From contig QHBM01000086.1 of the NCBI GenBank assembly GCA_003244145.1, positions 1 through 35,116 of the forward strand: 35,116 nucleotides of DNA, given 5' to 3'. The notes below the pieces were generated by a model, which was given only the letters and a program-made list of their open reading frames with translations, made no database searches and had not been told where the DNA came from. A program made the translations under genes and the position numbers. Below, piece by piece: positions 1 through 6,132 of this stretch. The DNA comes from Chthoniobacterales bacterium. GTDB lineage: Bacteria > Verrucomicrobiota > Verrucomicrobiia > Chthoniobacterales > UBA10450. How positions within the stretch are numbered: the stretch's first letter is position 1; the number at the start of each line of letters is the position of its first letter.

Positions 1-21
1 GACTTTTCACACAGCCTCTCG
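1..21 (+). repeat. Transposon-end-like inverted repeat, left copy
   Basis: The first 18 bases (GACTTTTCACACAGCCTC) are the exact reverse complement of 709-726. A third, imperfect copy in the same orientation as this one lies at 838-858. The sequence has the look of an insertion-sequence terminal inverted repeat. No transposase is visible, and the window begins exactly on it, which is common when assemblies break at repeats. Confidence 0.6.
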
Positions 22-578
22 AGCGATTTGATCAATCCAATTCGCCGCGGCTTCCGTCGTTCAATCGCTCCGGGATGGAGCAGGTCGGCGTAAGCGCCTT
101 CGATGAGATCGCTCTCCCGAATGTCGAGAGCGAGCATGAGTTCACGCGCGATCCGGTGGCCCTCCTCGGGCGGCTGGCCCTCGCGCAGCACGACCTCCAA
201 CTCGACGAATGAGCCGAGGCCCTCGACCGCATCGAGATGCACGCGGGTCTGGCCGACGAGGAAGAGTCTCCTGGTTTTGATGACGGTCTGCTGCGCGCCC
301 AGGGCGGCGCAGAGCACCGCAAGCAATTCGGCCGGGGCGGTCGTCCGCGCAATGAGGTAGTCGGATTGTTTGGTGCCGGCGACATCGGCGCGGGAATAGA
401 AGATCAGTTCGCCCGCCTCCGGCGAAAACTGTCGAAGCTTCAGACGGCCGTTAGGGCTGAGAAAGAAGGTGTCGTGCTGCTGGATGATTACGGCAGGAGC
501 GTCACTCAGCTTCTCGGCCAGCGCGGTAATCCGCGGTAGGTCTAAAACGCGCGCTTTGATTTCGATATTTGAGGGCAT
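1..578 (-). CDS. CYTH-domain protein (class IV adenylate cyclase-like), 3' end outside the window
   Basis: An open frame starts at the ATG at 578-576 and stays open to the left edge (192 residues, no stop seen), so the gene is partial. The N-terminus MPSNIEIKARV fits the first strand of the CYTH fold, whose E-x-E-x-K signature is partly kept as EIK. Further on come the arginine/lysine/glutamate-rich strands expected of the triphosphate-binding tunnel: GRLKLRQF, ELIFYSRAD, KTRRLFLV, TRVHLDAVEGLGSFVELEV. Family members make cAMP from ATP or hydrolyse thiamine or inorganic triphosphates; the substrate cannot be told from sequence. The typical fold should be nearly complete by about residue 175 (AYADLLHPG). 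The last codons in the window are encoded by the inverted repeat at 1-18, so the tail may be a fusion made by an insertion. Confidence 0.85.
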   Translation of the reverse strand, partial: MPSNIEIKARVLDLPRITALAEKLSDAPAVIIQQHDTFFLSPNGRLKLRQFSPEAGELIFYSRADVAGTKQSDYLIARTTAPAELLAVLCAALGAQQTVIKTRRLFLVGQTRVHLDAVEGLGSFVELEVVLREGQPPEEGHRIARELMLALDIRESDLIEGAYADLLHPGAIERRKPRRIGLIKSLERLCEK

Positions 579-708
579 GGATTAAGGACTGTGCGCGGTG
601 ACAATCGGGACGATAGTGTCAAAAGCCAGATCACGCGACGTCGATGTGCTGGACGAATTAGATAATCGACAGTTAGGCGTCGAAGCGGATCGCAGTTCGC
701 TGAGTCGC

Positions 709-726
709 GAGGCTGTGTGAAAAGTC
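709..726 (-). repeat. Transposon-end-like inverted repeat, right copy
   Basis: Reads GAGGCTGTGTGAAAAGTC, the exact reverse complement of bases 1-18. Together the two copies bracket 726 bp holding the CYTH gene and about 110 bp of noncoding DNA. The bases just outside are CTAG. Either two separate insertion remnants or the ends of one non-autonomous element would explain this. Confidence 0.6.
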
Positions 727-837
727 CTAGCGTCACAAACGCGAGAAAAAATATCGTTCATATTTGACCTATAACGCGTTTTGATTTTTTCCGAGAGTGA
801 TTTGAACCCCAGTTTCGTGCCAAAAAGCGCCTAAGCG

Positions 838-858
838 TGAGTTATTACACAGCCTCTC
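838..858 (+). repeat. Degenerate third copy of the end-like repeat
   Basis: Matches the window-start repeat at 18 of 21 positions by eye, with the last 13 bases (ACACAGCCTCTCG) identical. It lies about 35 bp beyond the stop of the minus-strand VIT gene. No matching right-hand end was found further right. It could be the worn left end of another element of the same family. Confidence 0.4.
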
Positions 859-892
859 GCCAGGTTAGGCGACGTTGGCTCACGAAGACCGA

Positions 893-1582
893 TCATGCGG
901 CCACCCCGAATAGCGCACCCACTCCTGCAGTAATACCCATCGCTAGTGCCCCCCAAAAAATGACACGTATGGCTCCCGCTAGCATAGGCGCGCCGCCTAC
1001 CCGAGCAGCAACTCCGCCGAGCACGCCTAAGAAAATCAGCGAGCACCCGATTACGACGGGGATTACCAAGTTCGCGGGCGAAATGATGGCGACAAAGAGG
1101 GGTAGCGCGGCACCCATGGCAAACGTCGCTGCCGAAGCTAGCGCCGCCTGAACAGGACGAGCCTTGAGTGCGTCGGAAAAGCCTAGTTCGTCCCGCGAGT
1201 GAGCACCCAAAGCATCGTGCGCAGTGAGCTGCGCGGCTACTTCCTCGGCGAGCGCGGCTGTGAGTCCTCGCCTGACATAAATGGCAGCCAGCTCGGCCTC
1301 TTCGCCGGCTGCATTCTCCGCCAGTTCCCTGCGCTCCAGATCGACATCTGCCTTCTCAGTGTCTGCTTGGGAGCTGACTGACACGTATTCACCGGCCGCC
1401 ATCGACATGGCGCCGGCTACCAGTCCTGCGAGGCCAGCCACTAAAATGTTCCTCGGCGCGATATGGGCGGCGGCGACGCCGACGATAAGACTTGCGGTTG
1501 AAAGGAGGCCGTCGTTGGCACCCAGGACGGCGGCTCGCAACCACCCGATTCGATCACCGCGGTGGAATTCTAGCGCCTGCAT
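893..1582 (-). CDS. VIT1/CCC1-family iron/manganese transporter
   Basis: 229-residue membrane protein of the vacuolar iron transporter family, expected to move Fe2+ or Mn2+ across the inner membrane. The family pattern is clear. An N-terminal amphipathic start (EFHRGDRIGWLRAAVLGANDGLLS) leads into the first membrane segment with the GANDGL-type motif. A second segment follows (ILVAGLAGLVAGAMSMAAGEYVSVSSQ). Then comes a charged cytoplasmic helix hairpin rich in Glu (about residues 70-140) of the kind that binds metal, and three C-terminal hydrophobic segments. Length is normal for the bacterial type without an N-terminal ferritin-like domain. It stands alone, flanked by repeats on both sides, and may be part of a mobile or acquired segment. 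The specific metal is not decided by sequence. Confidence 0.92.
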   Translation of the reverse strand: MQALEFHRGDRIGWLRAAVLGANDGLLSTASLIVGVAAAHIAPRNILVAGLAGLVAGAMSMAAGEYVSVSSQADTEKADVDLERRELAENAAGEEAELAAIYVRRGLTAALAEEVAAQLTAHDALGAHSRDELGFSDALKARPVQAALASAATFAMGAALPLFVAIISPANLVIPVVIGCSLIFLGVLGGVAARVGGAPMLAGAIRVIFWGALAMGITAGVGALFGVAA

Positions 1583-1905
1583 TACATTCTATTGGTGGTG
1601 TTGCGCATTGCCCAGGAGATATGTGCCTGAGTCGTCTAACGCGAACAAGATAAGCCGCCGCGAGCGAGGACGCGCGTCGCTGCGGGAAAAGGTAAACGAA
1701 GTCATGAGAAAACTAGATATACCAACGGCTCGCGGTCGGCCTCCATCGGTTGGTTAGGCCTTTGCTCTACTACTTGGCCTTAAGCCCGTCACGAAAAGCA
1801 GAAATAAGCGCAGAGTCATCGACTAGTTAGTTGATTGGCGTCGCATTAGAAGCAGTATTCCTTCATGGGCGCGAGAAACTCCGTCGCGTGAACGGGGACA
1901 AAGGA
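1583..1905. other. 323-bp stretch with no convincing gene
   Basis: No reading frame here has the features of a real protein. A plus-strand frame ending at 1757 has a plausible-looking tail (REKVNEVMRKLDIP) but no start of its own, because its upstream part is antisense to the VIT gene. The stretch contains the attC-like palindrome at 1634-1759. Confidence 0.6.
1634..1759 (-). repeat. Imperfect palindrome resembling an integron attC site
   Basis: The left end GTCTAAC fits RYYYAAC and the right end GTTAGGC fits GTTRRRY. Inside these, CCGCCGCGAGC (from about 1655) pairs with GCTCGCGGTCGG (from about 1728) with one unpaired base in the arm. Paired outer boxes, an unpaired spacer, and inner arms with a bulged base around a large loop are the layout of an attC recombination site. 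At 126 bp the length is within the attC range. The spacer between outer and inner boxes (about 11 bp) is longer than usual. It sits between two minus-strand genes, as expected downstream of a cassette. No integrase or convincing second site is visible, so this is a suggestion only. Confidence 0.3.
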
Positions 1906-2406
1906 TCAGCTACTCTGTTCGAGCTCGAGCCTGACCCACCTTGGCAATTTTCCTTGTGTGTCAATGGTCACCACATAGCAATACTTGTAACCACGAAAAA
2001 TAACGCAGACCGTTCCCACGATTCGCATCTCGGTCGTAAGCTTGTGACCCTTCTCGTCCGTGGCGCTCCAGCGGACGATTTTGTTGTTACGCGATTCGGC
2101 CATCAACTTCACGCCATCGCCCTCGTGCACGAGATTTTGCCCGTCATGCAGGTGCATGGTTTTTAACTTCGACACCAGATCGATCCGCTTGGTCTCGACC
2201 GCAATGGATTGCTCATTCCTAGGGGCCGGCGTCGCGGTGGGCTTGGGCGAGGCCGTTGGCTTGGGCGTTAGCGTCGGCTCCGGCTTCGAAGTTGGCATTT
2301 TTTTTGGATTCGCCCCCGGATCCTTCGCGGCGAGGTGTGCGGCCAGGCCCAGGGTCACGAAACTCGCAATGGCCAACGACAATATTTTAGTCCGGTTGGT
2401 GTTCAT
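1906..2406 (-). CDS. Secreted protein with proline-rich linker, function unknown
   Basis: 166 residues. The N-terminus (MNTNRTKILSLAIASFVTLGLAAHLAA) is a good Sec signal peptide. It is followed by a low-complexity linker of about 40 residues made of repeated P-K/E-P-T/S units (PTLTPKPTASPKPTATPAP), then a compact C-terminal domain of about 100 residues. That domain is rich in beta-type sequence (KIVRWSATDEKGHKLTTEM, YKYCYVVTIDTQGKLPRWVRLEL). The protein is predicted to act outside the inner membrane. The domain is not recognised. The linker style matches other secreted proteins in this window (2609-3535, 25712-26167), as is common in this kind of genome. Confidence 0.7.
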   Translation of the reverse strand: MNTNRTKILSLAIASFVTLGLAAHLAAKDPGANPKKMPTSKPEPTLTPKPTASPKPTATPAPRNEQSIAVETKRIDLVSKLKTMHLHDGQNLVHEGDGVKLMAESRNNKIVRWSATDEKGHKLTTEMRIVGTVCVIFRGYKYCYVVTIDTQGKLPRWVRLELEQSS

Positions 2407-2429
2407 AGATCCATGTTCTTACCAACTTC

Positions 2430-2564
2430 ATGACCCAGATATCAACCCTGGAATCAGCTATCGTCGCCATCTTGCCCGCGAATGGGGCGCAGTACACCGC
2501 GATTGTCCGCGGCGTCGGTGGAACTACCGGCGTAGCCGTCGTCGAAATTTACGCTCTGAATTGA
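2430..2564 (+). pseudogene. Remnant of a surface-protein C-terminal domain (YTAIVRG...GTTGVAVVEIY type)
   Basis: A 44-residue plus-strand frame encodes ESAIVAILPANGAQYTAI then VRGVGGTTGVAVVEIYALN and a stop. This is the recognisable end of a repeated beta-domain seen in large extracellular proteins, with wording of the type LPPG-YTAIVRG-NGTTGVALVEVYDL. Those domains normally end proteins of several hundred residues, so only the last piece is present here. The ATG at 2430 has no clear ribosome-binding site. The fragment starts only 24 bp upstream of the divergent minus-strand gene at 1906-2406. It is most likely the leftover of a deleted gene. Confidence 0.55.
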
Positions 2565-2608
2565 GCGGCGATCATGAACCGGAACTAGCGGGAACTCTTC
2601 TCTGGCCT

Positions 2609-3535
2609 TTAGGGGGATCCCGCCGGAGCAGCGTCCGGATAAGAGGTTCCGGTAAAGCGAACGATCTTGGGCGCCCCATCTCGTTTAACAAGGTCCCATT
2701 CCACCTGTGAACGGCCGGTGCTTGCAGCGCCCTTGCTCCCAACCCTGAGCGTGTAACGGACCTCCAAGGTCACCGTGATTTTGCCGTCGTTGGGCGGCCC
2801 CCGGAGCTTGACCTCACCAACGGAAAATAAACGGATCGGATAGGAGGCAAAATACTTCCTCAGTTGTTCGGCGATGAACGCCTTGTCCTTGCGTCCGAAC
2901 GAGTAGTAGTCAACGGTCTTGTCGAAGTAGGCCAGCACCTTTCCCGGATCGTTTTGACCCATGTCGCGATAGACAGACCTGGCGAAGCTTTCGGCTTCGC
3001 CCTGGGTAACCAGCGCTCCGCCCGAAGCCTCTGGAGGCGGCGAGGCAGTGACCGGCGTCGGCTGAGGAATGACACTTGGCGCAACGGTCGCGATGGTGGG
3101 AGCAGGGCCCTGTGGTGTCGTTCCCTGGGCCGAACTTTGGGTGTGGTCCGTGAAGAACACCTCTTTAAGTGAACACTCGACTTTCACTGATTCGGGCCTC
3201 AGGTACGTCGTGACTTCGTAGGTCTTGCCCTGCTCAATCGGCTGTCGCGTTGAATGTTGAATGTTTTGCCAGATCAGGTCGCCGTCGAATAAGACCTTTC
3301 CGCTGGCATCCGTTTCCTTGAGGCTCATATGGACCTCCTCAATTGGTTTGGCCGTGTTCACCTTGATCTTGTACGCGATCTCATGTTTAGGAGTGATACC
3401 ACCGAAGGTGAATTCAACCGGGGCCTTGCCGGTTGTCTGGGACGAGGGTGATTCTGCGCTCTCAATCTTCCCCGGTGCAAGCCATCCAATTGCCACGGCG
3501 ATTACTATGCCAATCAACCGAACCGGTCGTTTCAT
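2609..3535 (-). CDS. Secreted two-domain protein with C-terminal NTF2/SnoaL-like domain
   Basis: 308 residues from the ATG at 3535-3533. This start is preferred over an upstream in-frame one because GAGGAG lies five bases before it and a signal peptide follows at once (MKRPVRLIGIVIAVAIGWLA). After the signal comes an unrecognised beta-rich domain (about residues 35-140, ending at the charged KVECSLKEVFF). A proline/threonine linker follows (about 145-180). The C-terminal domain of about 110 residues has the helix-then-sheet pattern of NTF2-like proteins (AESFARSVYRDM, KVLAYFDKTVDYYSFGRKD, KITVTLEVRYTLRV). Such domains often bind small ligands or other proteins; no catalytic residues can be assigned. 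It acts in the periplasm or outside the cell. Confidence 0.75.
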   Translation of the reverse strand: MKRPVRLIGIVIAVAIGWLAPGKIESAESPSSQTTGKAPVEFTFGGITPKHEIAYKIKVNTAKPIEEVHMSLKETDASGKVLFDGDLIWQNIQHSTRQPIEQGKTYEVTTYLRPESVKVECSLKEVFFTDHTQSSAQGTTPQGPAPTIATVAPSVIPQPTPVTASPPPEASGGALVTQGEAESFARSVYRDMGQNDPGKVLAYFDKTVDYYSFGRKDKAFIAEQLRKYFASYPIRLFSVGEVKLRGPPNDGKITVTLEVRYTLRVGSKGAASTGRSQVEWDLVKRDGAPKIVRFTGTSYPDAAPAGSP

Positions 3536-3540
3536 GATGT

Positions 3541-3546
3541 CTCCTC
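3541..3546 (-). promoter_or_regulatory. Ribosome-binding site deciding the start of the 2609-3535 gene
   Basis: On the minus strand the bases read GAGGAG, five bases before the ATG at 3535-3533. The upstream in-frame ATG at 3652 has no such site and would place 39 unlikely residues before the signal peptide. Confidence 0.7.
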
Positions 3547-3724
3547 GCACGTGCGTTTGGGAATTTAAGAATAGCCCCGGCCCCTGACCCGCTGTCAATG
3601 CTAAATGCGGAGGGATGCTCTCCATCGTTCCGATCGGCCCACCCATTTGCAATGAGGGAGCCGTTACCGTCCACTTTTAGATAGCATTTACTTTATTCGC
3701 GGTTTCCGGCAGCATCAGCTCGCG

Positions 3725-3808
3725 ATGAGAAGCCACGCATTGTTTTTCAGGTTAATCCTCGCGGCGCTTTTCGGCGTGGGCGTCGTCGAAATCTCCACGC
3801 TGAATTAA
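3725..3808 (+). pseudogene. Short remnant ending like the 2430-2564 fragment
   Basis: A 27-residue plus-strand frame (MRSHALFFRLILAALF, then GVGVVEISTLN, stop) ends in almost the same words as the fragment at 2430-2564 (GVAVVEIYALN). The DNA agrees as well: GTCGTCGAAAT followed by a near-identical tail and GAACCGG a few bases past the stop. It may be the rest of a second copy of the same surface-domain gene. It could also be a small hydrophobic peptide gene, though no ribosome-binding site is obvious. Confidence 0.35.
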
Positions 3809-3837
3809 CAGAACCGGCGGGTGACCCGGCGAAAGAA

Positions 3838-4401
3838 ATGAAAATGAAACTACCGCTGCTCGCCGTTCTGTTTCTTCTGGCCACAGGGATGAAAGCGAGC
3901 GCGCAGCCATCCGCGGGCGGGATTGTTTACGGGCCGAAAGGCGCTTTCAATATCAGCGCGCCGAAAGGTTGGAAGCTCGATCCCACCGCCGGCGCGGGGC
4001 AAGGTCTGCCGTGCGTGCTTTATCTGGAGGGCGCCAGTTGGGAAACCGCCGACCCACTCATGTATGCCAAGATCGCGAGCACGAAATACGAGGATTACGA
4101 GACGTTCGCCAAGGACGCGATCGCGGACATGAAAAAGAAGCGGCCCGGATTTAAAATGAAACGGATCGCGTCGGGGAAGACTGCGGGGGGCCAGTCTTAC
4201 TTCATCAATGAGTATCAGCCGACAAACGCCTACAAGCGCTTCGAGCGCGTCGCCTACGTGCAACTGCCGAAAGCCGTCGCCTATATCGTAATGACGGCGG
4301 AGGACAGAGCCGGGTATCAGAAGCACCAGGGGGCACTGATGGAAACGGTCAAGTCACTCCGCTCCATGAACGTCGATTATCCCGACAAGCCGAAGAACTA
4401 A
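3838..4401 (+). CDS. Secreted protein, function unknown
   Basis: 187 residues. A signal peptide (MKMKLPLLAVLFLLATGMKASAQ) is followed by a mature domain of about 160 residues. The mature part opens with GGIVYGPKGAFNISAPKGW, wording typical of small secreted proteins in which a domain begins by binding or folding around a GW motif. It continues with YAKIASTKYEDYETFAKDAI and ends in a helix (HQGALMETVKSLRSM). No catalytic motif was recognised. ATGs at 3838 and 3844 are both possible starts; the first is used. The gene is followed three bases later by a double-hairpin repeat that may end its transcript. Confidence 0.75.
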   Translation: MKMKLPLLAVLFLLATGMKASAQPSAGGIVYGPKGAFNISAPKGWKLDPTAGAGQGLPCVLYLEGASWETADPLMYAKIASTKYEDYETFAKDAIADMKKKRPGFKMKRIASGKTAGGQSYFINEYQPTNAYKRFERVAYVQLPKAVAYIVMTAEDRAGYQKHQGALMETVKSLRSMNVDYPDKPKN

Positions 4402-4403
4402 TT

Positions 4404-4464
4404 TGGAGGGACGCCCGCCGTGGCGTCCCAAATTTTTTAGGACGGGACAGAGCCCGTCCCTCCA
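4404..4464. repeat. Double-hairpin intergenic repeat, copy 1
   Basis: GGGACGCC at 4408-4415 pairs with GGCGTCCC at 4422-4429 around a CGCCGT loop. GGACGGG at 4440-4446 pairs with CCCGTCC at 4453-4459. The outer bases TGGAGGGAC (4404) and GTCCCTCCA (4456) can also pair, giving a cross-shaped alternative fold. A second copy is at 5750-5809. It lies just past a stop codon, so it may act as a transcript end as well as being a dispersed repeat. Confidence 0.75.
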
Positions 4465-4554
4465 CAGAGTCGTTGCCCAAAGCGCCGGACCGATTATAGT
4501 AGCGCACTCTAGAACAAGCAGTTCCCCTTCCCCTCCTCAGAAGAGAGGGGGACC

Positions 4555-5748
4555 GTGAGAGAATTTCAAAGAACTACTGCCTGTCTTGTTCTCGCCATCC
4601 TGGCGTTCGTGGCGTCTTCCCTATCGGCGGCGCCTATTCGGGTCACGACTTGGAACCTCGAATGGTTTCCGAATGGCTCGCCCAAGGAATTGGCGCCCAT
4701 AGAACAAGCGAAGCGGATCGAGGCCGCGGCCGCCGTGCTGCGACCGCTCAATTCCGACATCATCATGCTCCAGGAAGTGAAGGACTATGATACCTGCGCG
4801 CGCCTCGCGGAAGCGATCCGGCCGCACACCTATCAGGTGGCGATTTGTTCCGCCTTCACCGAACCCTTTCAATCCGGCCTCGGGAAACAGCAGGTGGCGA
4901 TTTGTTCCGCCTTCACCGAACCTTTTCAATCCGGCCTCGGGAAACAGCAGGTGGCGATCCTGGCCAAGGAGCCCGCGCAAGCCGCCTGGTCGGAGAAATG
5001 GAAATCGATGGAAGGCATCGATCCGCCGCGAGGATTTGCGTTTGCCTAGTTCCGCATCGGCGGCGCCGACGTGGGGATATATTCCCTCCACCTCAAGAGC
5101 AATCTCATCATGCACGGGGACAAGGCGATCGAGGCCGCAAAGAACATCAGGGAACGAGAAGTCGCTGTGACCCAGATTCTCAACCACGTCCGCGCGGTCA
5201 TTACGCCTTCCATGCCGATGGTGAAGAGCCTCGTCGTCGGTGGCGATTTCAATACCAACCTGGACCAGCCTGACTTCAGGGACGAGAAGACATTGCTAAA
5301 GCTGACGGAAGCTGGATTTCGGAATCCGTTGCAAGATGCGCCGCTGCTTCAGAGAATCACGCATCCGGGAAGCGGCCGTTATCCCGCTGCGACTTTCGAT
5401 TACCTGTTTGGCGCGAATATGATTTCGGCCAGGCCTCAGATCAGCCCGTCGCACGCATCGGATCATTATCCGGTGACCTGCGATTTCGTGGTCCAAGCCA
5501 CGATGCCACAACACGCGCAAAGCGCGGCGGCGGCGGCGCCGAACAAGACGGCGTTAGCACCGAACCCGGCACCGGTGCCGCAATTCGCCACGATCACGCA
5601 GCCGGTGCGGATCAAAATACCGTACGGCGAGACGGTGCTGCCGCGCGGATTAAAGCTGGCTGTGATTTCTCGCGACGCGCAGAGCGTTACCGTCAGTTAC
5701 CTGAACGGAACGCAGATCATTCCGATCGCGTCGACTGACATCCACTAA
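4555..5748 (+). pseudogene. Endonuclease/exonuclease/phosphatase-family secreted protein, interrupted by TAG
   Basis: From the GTG at 4555 a signal peptide (TACLVLAILAFVASSLSAA) leads into the family's opening motif IRVTTWNLEWF. The metal-binding glutamate motif IIMLQEVKD and a middle region follow. The frame then stops at TAG 5047-5049 and continues in the same frame to 5748. The second part carries the rest of the fold: VGIYSLHLKSN, VVGGDFNTNL and the SHASDHYPVTCDF end motif, then a C-terminal extension of about 70 residues. Without the TAG this would be a complete Mg-dependent phosphodiesterase/nuclease-like enzyme acting outside the cell. TAG is used as a normal stop nearby (secretin, HicB-like gene), so readthrough is unlikely. 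A 57-bp tandem duplication just upstream adds 19 residues. The gene is best read as recently broken, unless the base is a sequencing error. Confidence 0.8.
4834..4947 (+). repeat. 57-bp tandem duplication inside the broken gene
   Basis: Two head-to-tail copies (4834-4890 and 4891-4947) differ at a single base (CCC versus CTT context near the middle). They encode the same 19 residues twice (QVAICSAFTEPFQSGLGKQ), and a third copy begins with 11 further bases. The duplication keeps frame. Near-identity means it is recent. Confidence 0.95.
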
Positions 5749-5749
5749 T

Positions 5750-5809
5750 GAAGAGACGCCCGCCGTGGCGTCCTCAATATTTGGGACGGGACGGCGCCCG
5801 TCCCTCCAA
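5750..5809. repeat. Double-hairpin intergenic repeat, copy 2
   Basis: GACGCC at 5755-5760 pairs with GGCGTC at 5767-5772 around the same CGCCGT loop as copy 1. GGGACGGG at 5783-5790 pairs with CCCGTCCC at 5797-5804. It fills the space between two convergent genes (stops at 5748 and 5810), a natural place for a two-way terminator. Confidence 0.75.
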
Positions 5810-6130
5810 TCACTTCCCGGTCGCGCTAATCCGGCTGGCCTTGGTAGGGTCTGTGCCCATGGTAATGCTGACGGTCATACTTGGCTTCAACTCGGCCGCG
5901 GTAGCTTTTTGACCGTTCACCGTGATCTCAGTGGACGGCGTGATCGTGAGCGTCTTCGTCGTCTTCTCTTCTGTCACCGTGATGCTGTTCGCGGTCACGC
6001 TGAAGATGGTCGGAGGATGAACCTGCGGAGGCGGGGCCGGTTTCTTCTTCGAAGCCCCGTAGGCGGGGCTCAGCATGAGTAGACCGAGGAGAATGGCGAA
6101 CCCCGGCAAAAGGAAACAAAATTTTTCCAT
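5810..6130 (-). CDS. Small secreted protein, last gene of the pilus-like operon
   Basis: 106 residues. A signal peptide (FLLPGFAILLGLLMLSPAYG) and a lysine/proline linker (KKKPAPPPQVHPP) precede a 60-residue beta domain (IFSVTANSITVTEEKTTKTL, TEITVNGQKATAAELKPSM). The pattern 'X-V-T-x-NSITV...K-T-TEI-VNG-A-L-G/P-M-V' is that of small OB-like domains often annotated DUF5666-like. The gene at 25712-26167 has a similar layout. Its ATG (6130) follows the stop of the secretin gene by two bases, so the two are almost surely co-transcribed and perhaps coupled in translation. A part in the pilus-like complex is possible but inferred from position only. Confidence 0.7.
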   Translation of the reverse strand: MEKFCFLLPGFAILLGLLMLSPAYGASKKKPAPPPQVHPPTIFSVTANSITVTEEKTTKTLTITPSTEITVNGQKATAAELKPSMTVSITMGTDPTKASRISATGK

Positions 6131-6132
6131 GG

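Noticed and set aside
237-539. 100-residue plus-strand frame near the left edge
   Set aside because: It is antisense to the CYTH gene, whose motifs are clear on the minus strand.
672-678. GTTAGGC as the end of another attC site
   Set aside because: No RYYYAAC partner lies 50-140 bp to its left outside coding sequence.
1281-1757. 158-residue plus-strand frame across the VIT gene 5' end
   Set aside because: Its first two thirds are antisense to the VIT gene; the tail alone has no start or recognised family.
5047-5049. Reading TAG as a sense codon (amber recoding)
   Set aside because: Other intact genes here (secretin, HicB-like) end in TAG, and no pyrrolysine machinery is visible.
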